A stretch of 6,545 nucleotides of DNA from JAWXCM01 sp034408745 (lineage in GTDB: Bacteria; Acidobacteriota; Terriglobia; Bryobacterales; Bryobacteraceae), in the NCBI GenBank assembly GCA_034408745.1, contig JAWXCM010000323.1, forward strand, positions 1 to 6,545, given 5' to 3'. Position 1 is the stretch's first letter; each line of letters starts with the position of its first letter. This document shows, one piece after another, positions 1-6,545 of the stretch. The translations under genes and the position numbers were made by a program. Below the pieces are notes generated by a model, which saw only the letters and a list, made by a program, of their open reading frames with translations, had not been told where the DNA came from and made no database searches.

Positions 1-1031
1 GATTTGGGGAAGTCGCCGAGGGTGAGTGCGAGGCCGAGGGCGGGGAAGGCGTTGCCGCGGCCCCATGCGGCTTCATCGAGAGGGGAGTGCCGCCAGAGCC
101 CGCCGGCACGGTGGCAGAGCTTTTCCATGAACTGGAAATGTTTCACGGTCATATCGAAATATTTCTTTTCGCCGGTGAGTTTTCCGACCTTCGCCAGAAT
201 TGGGCAGCCCATGAAGACGGCGTCGCTCATTTCGTTGTGAAATGGCATGGATTCTTTCATGGAACCGTCGGGATTAAAGCCGAGGTCGGCGGCCTTGCGG
301 GCGAGGTGCAGCCAGTACTGGTCGCCTGAGTTTTCGGTTAGCTCGGCGAAGAGGAGGTGTCCGGCCAGATGGCTTGCGGTTGGTTTAGCGAGACTGTCCT
401 GGCCGTCGACGAAGGGCCTGGCTATGGCGCGGACGTCGTCGAGCGAACCCATGCGCATTCGCGCGATCAACGCCATGGCGGGGATGTAGACGGCTTCTTT
501 GAACTCGTGGCCGTAGTGGGGCTCGAGGGCTCGGGCCACTTCGGCGGGGCTGCGTGCGATGCGGCGCTCTATTTCCCGGCGCACGTCGGAGGCTGATACG
601 CTGCCGATGCCGTCAAGGGGGTTTTCCTGGCTGACGTGCTTTGCGGCGATTTTGCCGAGGGTCGGGAATGGCGTGCTGTTGAGCGCGTCGACAAGGTGGC
701 CGACGTCGTCTCCGGCCACGAGGACGAGGTCGGGGGCTCGCATGGCTATCCAGCGCCAGAGGTAGTGAGATTCGGGGTTGTCGCGGTAGGCCTTGCCTTG
801 TGGCGGGAACTGCAGCGGGGCTGCGGCCGGGACATTCACCGTCACGAGCGTGAATGGTCGCCGTTGGCTGGGGAGCCTGGCGTAGGCCGCGGGCACGCCC
901 GGTTTCGCACCGATCAGCAGTACAGTCGGCGCGTTTGGCGCGCTGGCGAGGACTTGCGCGGCTTCAATCGGTGTGCCGGTACGAGTTAACCCGATGGTGA
1001 TGGCGAGCAGAACGGTGAGCGGTGCGATCAT
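1..1031 (-). CDS. GH88/GH105-like unsaturated uronyl hydrolase, C-terminus cut by window edge
   Basis: The minus frame is open from the ATG at 1029-1031 to the left edge, giving 343 visible codons with no stop, so the 3' end is missing. The start is well bounded: an in-frame TAG lies at 1038-1040 with only two non-start codons after it. The C-terminal part resembles GH88/GH105 enzymes, which remove unsaturated uronic acids from oligosaccharides produced by polysaccharide lyases. HNEMSDAVFMGCP (about residues 265-277) carries D270, which matches the family's catalytic Asp. KLTGEKKYFD follows, then GGLWRHSPLDEAAWGRGN, with W323-G-R-G-N327 the typical (alpha/alpha)6-barrel motif. Residues 1-15 are hydrophobic, but the n-region has no positive charge, so a signal peptide is only possible. 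Residues 25-170 do not belong to the GH fold: PPQGKAYRDNPESHYLWRWI and APDLVL (76-104) faintly recall M14-like carboxypeptidases, without a visible HxxE zinc site. Family is fairly sure; substrate is unknown. Confidence 0.8.
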   Translation of the reverse strand, partial: MIAPLTVLLAITIGLTRTGTPIEAAQVLASAPNAPTVLLIGAKPGVPAAYARLPSQRRPFTLVTVNVPAAAPLQFPPQGKAYRDNPESHYLWRWIAMRAPDLVLVAGDDVGHLVDALNSTPFPTLGKIAAKHVSQENPLDGIGSVSASDVRREIERRIARSPAEVARALEPHYGHEFKEAVYIPAMALIARMRMGSLDDVRAIARPFVDGQDSLAKPTASHLAGHLLFAELTENSGDQYWLHLARKAADLGFNPDGSMKESMPFHNEMSDAVFMGCPILAKVGKLTGEKKYFDMTVKHFQFMEKLCHRAGGLWRHSPLDEAAWGRGNAFPALGLALTLGDFPK

Positions 1032-1049
1032 GGCAAACTATGTTAAGCC
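1032..1049. promoter_or_regulatory. 18-base divergent intergenic gap with imperfect dyad
   Basis: This is all the DNA between two start codons that point away from each other. In-frame stops (TAG at 1038-1040 on minus, TAA at 1044-1046 on plus) prevent either gene from starting further upstream. The gap reads GGCAAAC-TAT-GTTAAGCC, an imperfect inverted repeat with one unpaired base. A weak -10-like TATGTT (1039-1044) on plus, and TAACAT (1045-1040) on minus, would each place transcription start at or next to the ATG. Neither side has a convincing -35 or a Shine-Dalgarno sequence. The promoters may therefore lie inside the opposing coding regions, or the transcripts may be leaderless. The promoter role is inferred from gene orientation. 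Confidence 0.35.
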
Positions 1050-3572
1050 ATGCGGTTCCACCACGGTGTGTTTTTCGCGTCCATTGCTGTCGCGCTGAGT
1101 GCTGCTGAGTCCCAGCCGGCGGCGGCGCGCGCGGTGCTCGATCAGAAGTGTACTGCGTGTCACCGCGGGGCGAGTGCGCCGGGCGGCTTCGATCTGAGCG
1201 CGATGGCGTTCGATCTGAATGACACGCACACGTATAGTCGATGGGTTCGGGTGCATGACGCGGTGCGGGAAGGCAAGATGCCGCCTGGGGGTGGGCTGCC
1301 GGAGGCTCAGCGTGCTGCGTTTCTGAAGTCTGTCGCGGCGCCGATGATCGCGCATGAGAAGGGTCGGAATGTGACGCAGGGCCGGTCGGTTCTGCGGCGG
1401 CTGAACCGGTACGAGTACGAGAACACGGTACGGGATTTGCTGGCGGCGCAGTGGCTGCAACTGCGCGATTCTCTGCCGGAAGACGGCATTGTCGGGCGCT
1501 TCAACAAGGTGGGCCAGGCGCTGGATGTTTCGCATGTGCAGATGGCTCGTTACATGGAAACGGCCGAGCAGGCGCTGCGGAGTGTGCTGGCTGCGTCGAA
1601 GGTTCCGGAGGTTTCGAACCGGTATTACGCGCGCGATTCGAAGCGCATGTTGAACCGGATGCGTTATTCGTCGTTCAACCGGCATCCGGAGCGGGCGAGT
1701 ATTCCGATTCTTGGGTTCGATGCGCAACCGGATGTGCTGGCGGAGAAGGTGCCGATTACGGTCGGCGACAAGGACCCGAAGACTCGCGAACTGGAGGGGT
1801 TTGCCACTCCGGCGGGGAATTACGTCGGAAATGAGCATCATTTCGAGCAATTCGCCGCGAAGGCTGGTGGTCGATACAAGCTACGATTTCACGCCTTTTC
1901 GATCTGGATTCATACCGTCTTCAACAATGCGGGGCGAGGCGACAAGATTGAGTACTGGCGGCCGGACCGGGAGCATACGTCGAAGGGCCGGACTACGGAG
2001 CCGATCACGATCTATGCGTTGAGTAAGGGTGGGGAGAAACGGCTGCTTGGATCGTTTGATGTTGGGCCGGAGCCGGCGTTCCACGACCTGGACATCTACC
2101 TGCTTCCAGGTGAGCAGATCCTGCCGGACGCGGCTCGATTATTCCGGTCGAGGCCTGGGTTTCGGGGCAGCCCGGACGCGACCAAAGACGGGATGCCGGG
2201 TGTTGCTTATCGATGGATGGACGTGACCGGGCCGGTGCCGGATGGGGCGTCGCAGGCTCGTCTGGTGCAGTTTTTCGGGAAGCAGGGGGGCTCGCAGGAC
2301 CTGGCGGAGGCGGAGCGTCTGCTGCGGTCGTTTCTGGGTCGGGCACTGCGGCGTCCGGTGCTGGAGGCGGAGGTTCAGCGGTATTTGCCGATTATTTCCA
2401 GCCGGCTCGGGTCCGGGTTTCAGGAAGCTTTGATCGCGGGTTATACGGCGGCGCTATGCTCGCCTGGATTCATCTATATGGAAGAGCGGCCGGGGCCGCT
2501 GAACTCATGGGCACTGGCGAGCCGGCTGTCGTACTTCCTTTGGAATGGGCCTCCCGATGACGAGTTGCGGGCGCTGGCGGCGAAGGGCGCTCTGGCAAAG
2601 CCCGACGTGCTTCGGGGGCAGGCCGAGCGGCTGATGGAAAGCCGGAAATCGCGGGAATTCGTCAACGCATTTCTGGATTACTGGCTGGATTTACGGAAGT
2701 TGAATGAGACCACGCCGGACGTGGTGCTGTATCCGGATTATTATCTGGACGATTTGTTGACGGAATCGGCGCAACAGGAGACGCAGCTGTTCTTTGAGCA
2801 ACTGGTTCGGAAGAATCTCCCGGCGCGGAATTTGGTGCGGTCGGACTTCACAGTGCTGAATTCGCATCTGGCCCGTCATTATGGTCTGCCTCCGGTGGAA
2901 GGTGTCGCGATGCGGCCGGTGTCGCTGCCCGCGGGCAGTGTGCGCGGTGGTCTGTTGACGCAGGCCAGCGTTTTGAAGGTGACTGCGAATGGGACTACGA
3001 CTTCGCCCGTGCTGCGTGGGGTGTGGCTGATGGAGCGGATTTTGGGCGACCCGCCGCCACCTCCGCCGCCGGGTGTTCCGGCTGTGGAGCCCGATACGCG
3101 CGGTGCCACTACGATCCGTCAACAACTGGATAAGCACCGTGCTGTGCCGTCGTGCGCGTCGTGCCATGTGAAGATCGACCCGCCGGGGTTCGCGCTGGAG
3201 AATTTCGATGTGCTGGGCGCGTGGCGGGATCGTTACCGGTCGACGGAAGAGGGCGAGCCGGTGAAGGGGCTCGGCAAGAACGGACATGATTTTACTTTCC
3301 GGCTCGGCCAGACGGTGGACGCGAGCGGGGAAGTGGCTGGCGGCGGGAAATTTCGCGACATCAACGGGCTGAAGGATTTGTTGTGCAGGGACGAGCGGCA
3401 GATTGCCCGTAATCTGGCACGGCAGTTCATTACGTACGCGACTGGTGCGCCTGCGAGTTTCGGCGACCGGGCTGAGGTGGAGCGCATACTGGACGCCTCG
3501 GCCAGAGACGGCTACGGCGTGAGAACATTGATTCACCAGATCGTGCGGAGCGATTTGTTTACGCATAAATGA
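1050..3572 (+). CDS. Exported DUF1592-family (Planctomycete-type) multidomain c-type cytochrome
   Basis: This 840-residue protein starts with a Sec-type signal peptide (residues 1 to about 19, MRFHH then a hydrophobic run ending LSAAE), which supports this start. A PSCyt1-like haem site, C34-T-A-C37-H38, follows. DUF1587 sits at about 111-175 (RRLNRYEYENTVRDLL at 116-131). Residues 180-410 include a beta-rich stretch (GGRYKLRFHAFSIWI near 273) typical of the carbohydrate-binding-like insert of the family, ending in GVAYRWMDVTGPV. DUF1595 (about 418-478), DUF1592 (about 486-610, RLSYFLWNGPPDDEL), DUF1588 (about 630-730, RGGLLTQASVL, seven prolines at 668-674, second haem site C702-A-S-C705-H706) and DUF1585 (about 757-838, DASGEV through YATG) complete the standard order. 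The length is normal for the family. No enzymatic reaction is established; a periplasmic or surface redox role is inferred from two covalent haem sites. It overlaps the next gene by four bases, so the two are probably cotranscribed. Confidence 0.93.
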   Translation: MRFHHGVFFASIAVALSAAESQPAAARAVLDQKCTACHRGASAPGGFDLSAMAFDLNDTHTYSRWVRVHDAVREGKMPPGGGLPEAQRAAFLKSVAAPMIAHEKGRNVTQGRSVLRRLNRYEYENTVRDLLAAQWLQLRDSLPEDGIVGRFNKVGQALDVSHVQMARYMETAEQALRSVLAASKVPEVSNRYYARDSKRMLNRMRYSSFNRHPERASIPILGFDAQPDVLAEKVPITVGDKDPKTRELEGFATPAGNYVGNEHHFEQFAAKAGGRYKLRFHAFSIWIHTVFNNAGRGDKIEYWRPDREHTSKGRTTEPITIYALSKGGEKRLLGSFDVGPEPAFHDLDIYLLPGEQILPDAARLFRSRPGFRGSPDATKDGMPGVAYRWMDVTGPVPDGASQARLVQFFGKQGGSQDLAEAERLLRSFLGRALRRPVLEAEVQRYLPIISSRLGSGFQEALIAGYTAALCSPGFIYMEERPGPLNSWALASRLSYFLWNGPPDDELRALAAKGALAKPDVLRGQAERLMESRKSREFVNAFLDYWLDLRKLNETTPDVVLYPDYYLDDLLTESAQQETQLFFEQLVRKNLPARNLVRSDFTVLNSHLARHYGLPPVEGVAMRPVSLPAGSVRGGLLTQASVLKVTANGTTTSPVLRGVWLMERILGDPPPPPPPGVPAVEPDTRGATTIRQQLDKHRAVPSCASCHVKIDPPGFALENFDVLGAWRDRYRSTEEGEPVKGLGKNGHDFTFRLGQTVDASGEVAGGGKFRDINGLKDLLCRDERQIARNLARQFITYATGAPASFGDRAEVERILDASARDGYGVRTLIHQIVRSDLFTHK

Positions 3573-4903
3573 GGCGGATTGCGATGAGACAGAATGGACC
3601 TTTCGTGAGCCTGGGACGCGCGTTGCCGCGCCGGCAGTTTTTGCGTGGAGCAGGTGTAGCGCTCGGGCTGCCGCTGCTGGATGCGATGCGTCCGGCGTTC
3701 GCGGCCGGGAAGGCCGGCGATACCCCCCGGCGGATGGTGGCGATTTGCAATAATCTGGGGCTGCTGGGTGGTGGATTCTTCCCCAAAACTGGCGGAAAAG
3801 ACTACGAATTATCTCCGTATTTGAATGTGCTGAAGGAATTCCGGGACGATTTCACGGTCTTCAGTGGTGTTTCGCATCCCGATGTCGACGGGAGCCACTC
3901 GTCTGAAGTCTGTTTTCTGACGGCTGCGCCGCATCCCGCCAACGGTGGATTTCGGAATTCGATCTCGCTGGATCAGTACATGGCCGATCACATTGGCGTG
4001 AAGACTCGGTTCCCTTCGCTGACGCTCGGTGTCAATGTCAACAAGGGGCAGAAGAGTCTTACGTGGACGGGTTCGGGCGTGATGATTCCGTGCGAAGACA
4101 GTGCGGCGGGTGTGTACCGGAGGCTGTTTCTGCAGGGATCGGAGGCTGAGATCGAGCGCCAGGTGAACCGGCTGAAACTCGGCGAGAGCATCATGGACTC
4201 GGTGGCGGACCATGCTGGCGGGCTGACGCGGGACCTGGGGGCTCGGGACCGGGAGCGGCTGGATCAGTATGTGACGGGTGTGCGCGAACTGGAGCGCAGG
4301 ATGGTGGCGGCACGGGCGTGGGAGCACAAGCCGAAGCCGAAGCCGGCGGAAAAGGAGCCTGTGGATCCGGCTGACAGCCGGGCGTACATGGACAAGGTCC
4401 GGCTGATGTACGATATGTCGCGGCTGGCTTTCGAAACGGACTCGACGCGATTAATCACGATTTTCCTGGACAGTTCTAATTCACCTGCGATCGACGTGCA
4501 GGGCATGGCAATCACGGACGGATATCATAATCTGTCGCACCACGGGCGGAATGAGAGCAAGCTGAAGCAACTGGAAGCTATCGACACGTGGCACATGAAG
4601 CTGCTTGCCGGGCTGCTGGGGAAAATGAAGGGTGTTTCCGAGGGCGGGGAATCGCTGCTGGACCGCAGTATGGTGCTGTATGGGAGCAATTTCGGCGACG
4701 CGAACAAACACACGACTACGAATATGCCAGTAGTTCTGGCGGGCGGTGGATTCCGACATGGTCAGCATCTGAAATTCGACGAAGCGAAGAATTATCCACT
4801 GCCGAATTTGTTTGTCAGCATGTTGCAGCGCATGGGGATCGAATCGGACAAGTTTGCCTCGGCGAACGGGACTATGCGCGGTCTGGAGATGAAGAAGGGC
4901 TGA
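3569..4903 (+). CDS. Tat-exported DUF1552 (HXXSHH family) protein
   Basis: This 444-residue protein belongs to the DUF1552/HXXSHH family, of unknown biochemical function. A twin-arginine signal is visible: P20-R21-R22-Q-F-L-R26 followed by hydrophobic AGVALGLPLL and a likely cut after RPAFA (about residue 45). This suggests export in a folded state, possibly with a bound metal. The name motif H320-N-L-S-H324-H325 is intact, and a second His-rich site (H103-PDVDGS-H110-SSE) lies nearer the N-terminus. A charged helix RDRERLDQYVTGVRELERRM (about 226-247) is typical of the family, and SNFGDANKH (373-381) precedes a glycine-rich LAGGGF. The layout resembles DUF1501 proteins of the alkaline phosphatase superfamily, which is an inference. 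The upstream start (3569) overlaps the cytochrome stop as ATGA without a ribosome site. ATG 3584 has GAGG nine bases upstream and keeps the Tat signal, so either may be used. The partner is the upstream cytochrome. Confidence 0.92.
   Translation: MRRIAMRQNGPFVSLGRALPRRQFLRGAGVALGLPLLDAMRPAFAAGKAGDTPRRMVAICNNLGLLGGGFFPKTGGKDYELSPYLNVLKEFRDDFTVFSGVSHPDVDGSHSSEVCFLTAAPHPANGGFRNSISLDQYMADHIGVKTRFPSLTLGVNVNKGQKSLTWTGSGVMIPCEDSAAGVYRRLFLQGSEAEIERQVNRLKLGESIMDSVADHAGGLTRDLGARDRERLDQYVTGVRELERRMVAARAWEHKPKPKPAEKEPVDPADSRAYMDKVRLMYDMSRLAFETDSTRLITIFLDSSNSPAIDVQGMAITDGYHNLSHHGRNESKLKQLEAIDTWHMKLLAGLLGKMKGVSEGGESLLDRSMVLYGSNFGDANKHTTTNMPVVLAGGGFRHGQHLKFDEAKNYPLPNLFVSMLQRMGIESDKFASANGTMRGLEMKKG
3571..3574 (+). 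promoter_or_regulatory. Shine-Dalgarno-like GAGG favouring an internal start of the DUF1552 gene
   Basis: GAGG (in GAGGCGG) lies nine bases before the ATG at 3584. The alternative ATG at 3569 is preceded by an AT-rich end of the cytochrome gene with no purine-rich ribosome site. The internal start would give a protein five residues shorter with the twin-arginine motif at residues 16-17. Under that start the two genes would be separated by 11 bases instead of overlapping. If translation is purely coupled, the ATGA start remains possible. Confidence 0.4.
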
Positions 4904-4912
4904 GGATCGGGG

Positions 4913-6170
4913 CTATTTCGCGGGCGCCGGGCTCGCGATGGCCACGACGTGTCCGCCGGTCCGGACGAAGATGACGCCGTCGCTGATCGCCGGTGTCGCC
5001 ATGATTACTTCGCCCGCCGGGTTTTGCGAGAGCAGCTCATATTTCGGACCGGCTTTCACTACCGCCATGTCTCCATCTTCGCTGCTGAGGATGATCTTGC
5101 CGTCGCCGGCGACGATGGATGCGCTGTAGGATCCGCCATTGCCGACGCGCTGCTGATAGAGGCGCTCGCCGGTGTTCGTGCGCCAGGCGGACAGTACGCC
5201 GTTGTTGCTGACGATGTACAGGAGGCCGCCGTAGATGAGCGGGGTTGGCGTATACGGTCCGCCGCGTTTCGTACTCCACGCCATGAAGTCGCCGGTGGTC
5301 TGGTCGGGTTTCAGCGTGATATCGCCGGAACCGCCGGGCTTAATCGCGTAAATCGGCTGAATTCCCTGATATCCGTTGGTAACAATGACAAATCCGTCTC
5401 CGACTATGGGTGTCGGCGTGGGTGATCAGTTCGGTGCGGGGCTTGCCTTCGTAAATGGTCGGCGTGCCCCAGGACGGAAGCTCATCGCGCATGGTCTTCC
5501 AGCGTTGCTTTCCGGTTTTCAGGTCGTATGCGGCGATGAAGGAATCCTTCTGGATATCGGCCAGTACGATGACGGAGTCCTTGTAGATAATCGGCGAACT
5601 GGCGGCGCCCCATTCCGTGTCGGGGTCGAAAAACCAGCCGGCGCTGATGACACCGAGGTCCTGCTTCCAGAGAAGTTTACCGTTCATGTCCCAGGCGAAG
5701 AGGCCTTCGGACGCGAAGTTGGCGATGACGACCTCGCCGTTGGTGACTGGGGTACAGGACGCCTGGCTCGACTTGGGATGGCGTTTGGTTTTGGGCGGGC
5801 CTTCGTGCGCGACCTTCTCCCATTCCACCTTGCCTGTCCGTTTGTTCAGGCAGTAGAGCTTCCATGAGTGCTTCGACGAGTCGTCGACAGGTGTGACGTC
5901 GCCGTAGAGGCCAGTGCGAATTTTCTGGGTGGCGTCGCCGCTGACCGCGGTGGTGACGAAGAGTTTGTCGCCCCAGACGATGGGGCTGGAGACGGCAACG
6001 CCTGGGACGGGCGTCTTCCAGCGGACGTTGACGTTCTTCGGCACGTCCCAGGACTGCGGGAGCGGCGTTCCGTCGGCGATGCCGGAGGCGTTCGGGCCTC
6101 GGAACTGGGGCCAGTTTTGTGCGGGAAGGGCGGCTGCGGCGAAAAGAACCAGGGCTGCGCGAATTCTCAT
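4913..6170 (-). pseudogene. Secreted PQQ-like beta-propeller protein, frame broken by apparent deletion
   Basis: The N-terminal part (ATG 6170, correct frame to about 5415, 252 residues) has a signal peptide (MRIRAALVLFAAAALPAQ) followed by WPQFRGPNASG. That opening is characteristic of BamB-like PQQ-repeat propellers in Acidobacteriota, Planctomycetota and Verrucomicrobiota. Propeller strands such as NKRTGKVEWEK, AWDMNGKLLWKQ and AYDLKTGKQRWK are clear. After ELITHA (247-252) the frame goes out of register and stops at 5340 after 24 unrelated residues. Homology resumes in another frame from about 5416 as PTPIVGDGFVIVTNGY and QPIYAIKPGGSGDITL. It runs to TAG at 4913 (166 residues, ending GGHVVAIASPAPAK). 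From memory of the family, roughly 25 residues including one D-x-x-T-G-x-x-x-W strand should lie between the halves. The 1258-base span is not a multiple of three. These proteins are usually non-catalytic scaffolds with unknown partners. The gene overlaps the upstream ankyrin gene by four bases. Confidence 0.82.
5408..5432 (-). other. Frame-disruption junction in the beta-propeller gene
   Basis: Reading on the minus strand, GAACTGATCACCCACGCC (5432-5415) encodes ELITHA in the frame of the gene start. The next bases only make family-like sequence (PTPIVGDG) in a second frame beginning at 5416. That second frame has a stop (TGA) at 5428-5426, so the switch must fall between 5425 and about 5413. 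No slippery heptamer or downstream stimulatory structure is evident. Together with the missing propeller strand, this points to a deletion whose length is not a multiple of three rather than programmed frameshifting. Confidence 0.75.
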
Positions 6171-6545
6171 TTCGCCTCCGGTGTGAAGCGAAGTTTTGTA
6201 AATGCGTTGACGAAATCGAAGCCTTTTACGTTTTTGCCGTCCATTTCGAATATGAGTTTGTCGGTGGCGGGCTGCGTGAGCGAAACGAACGTCTTCGCGT
6301 CGAGCGGCCGGTACTCGAATGCGCGGCCGAGTCCGTTCAGCTTGAGCAGACCGTCTTCCAGCACGACTGTCGCGGGGGTGGGGACGTTGGGCGCTGTGTA
6401 GCGGCCGGCGAGCGCGGCCAGAAGCGCCGGGTCAATGTCGGGTTTCGGCAGAGGTTTTGCGCCCGCGTCTCGAAGCATAGCTGCGATTTCCGGCTGTTTC
6501 TTTATTTCCGCTGCGAGGAGCGTTTCGTCGAGCACGTTTTGGGAC
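6167..6545 (-). CDS. Ankyrin-repeat protein with DUF3471-like C-terminal domain, N-terminus cut by window edge
   Basis: Only the last 125 codons are visible. The frame is open through the right edge, so no start is assigned; the GTG at 6535 lies inside the ankyrin repeat and is not a credible start. The fragment opens with DETLLAAEIKKQPEIAAMLRDAGAK, which follows the ankyrin consensus (TPLhlAA..g..eiv..LL..GA) and looks like a final repeat. PLPKPDIDP follows as a linker. LAGRYTAPN then begins a domain of about 80 residues with alternating beta strands (ATVVLEDGLLKLNG, EYRPLDAKTFVSL, LIFEMDGKNVKGFDFV). That pattern resembles DUF3471, a small domain often appended to beta-lactamase-like or repeat proteins, here perhaps binding a ligand. 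Ankyrin repeats mediate protein-protein contacts. The TGA overlaps the ATG of the beta-propeller gene, so the two are in one transcript. The location of the protein is unknown because its N-terminus is not in the window. Confidence 0.75.
   Translation of the reverse strand, partial: SQNVLDETLLAAEIKKQPEIAAMLRDAGAKPLPKPDIDPALLAALAGRYTAPNVPTPATVVLEDGLLKLNGLGRAFEYRPLDAKTFVSLTQPATDKLIFEMDGKNVKGFDFVNAFTKLRFTPEAK
6175..6179 (-). promoter_or_regulatory. Ribosome binding site of the beta-propeller gene
   Basis: On the minus strand GGAGG is followed by CGAA and then the ATG at 6170. This is the best Shine-Dalgarno sequence in the window, with a short four-base spacer. It lies inside the last codons of the ankyrin-domain gene. 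It supports the chosen start and coupled translation of the pair. Confidence 0.65.

Noticed and set aside
4..989. Plus-strand open frames of 68-117 codons over the left end
   Set aside because: They are shadows of the minus-strand hydrolase gene, which is open throughout and carries recognisable family motifs.
1038..1850. A 270-codon open frame antisense to the cytochrome gene
   Set aside because: It is Arg/His/Pro-rich with no recognisable domain and lies opposite a clearly conserved coding region. It is explained by high GC and few stops.
3051..3071. Tract of CCG/CCA/CCT repeats that could be a microsatellite
   Set aside because: It encodes the seven-proline stretch that is a normal hallmark of DUF1588, so it is a protein feature rather than a repeat element.
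2691..3566. A 291-codon antisense open frame opposite the end of the cytochrome gene
   Set aside because: Its composition is low-information (R, H, Q, P), and the sense strand encodes conserved DUF1592, DUF1588 and DUF1585 motifs.
4919..4937. GC-rich hairpin as an intrinsic terminator
   Set aside because: There is no T tract on either side, and it lies inside the final codons of the opposite gene. It is only mentioned as a weak possibility.
5376..6401. Plus-strand open frames of up to 177 codons opposite the propeller and ankyrin genes
   Set aside because: They have no domain signals, while the minus strand shows clear PQQ-repeat and ankyrin sequence.

Overview
This GC-rich window is almost entirely coding. 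It looks like part of an Acidobacteriota genome, probably close to Solibacter/Bryobacterales. That placement is inferred from gene content alone: a Planctomycete-type DUF1592 cytochrome paired with a DUF1552 protein, a secreted PQQ-type beta-propeller with the WPQFRGPNASG N-terminus, and a GH88/GH105-like hydrolase. Planctomycetota or Verrucomicrobiota cannot be excluded. There is no non-coding stretch over 300 bases, and I see no RNA gene, insertion sequence, CRISPR array or attachment site.

Layout: (1) At 1-1031, minus strand, is a GH88/GH105-family unsaturated-uronyl hydrolase-like protein cut by the left edge, with an unusual N-terminal extension. (2) An 18-base divergent gap (1032-1049) separates it from a plus-strand pair. 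(3) At 1050-3572 is an exported c-type cytochrome of 840 residues with the DUF1587-DUF1595-DUF1592-DUF1588-DUF1585 architecture and two CxxCH haem motifs. (4) At 3569-4903, overlapping the cytochrome by ATGA, is a Tat-exported DUF1552 (HXXSHH) protein. (5) Converging on it at 4913-6170, minus strand, is a secreted PQQ-like beta-propeller gene whose reading frame is broken near 5415. (6) At 6167-6545, minus strand, overlapping the propeller gene start by ATGA, is the 3' end of an ankyrin-repeat gene with a DUF3471-like C-terminal domain, cut by the right edge.

The cytochrome and the DUF1552 protein form a translationally coupled two-gene unit. Both are predicted to be exported, one through Sec and one through Tat, so they probably act together outside the cytoplasm in a redox or polysaccharide-related process that has no established biochemistry. 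The ankyrin and beta-propeller genes form a second coupled unit in the opposite direction. The disrupted propeller gene is either a recent pseudogene or a sequencing or assembly error. The GH88/GH105-like gene fits a saprophytic, polysaccharide-degrading lifestyle.
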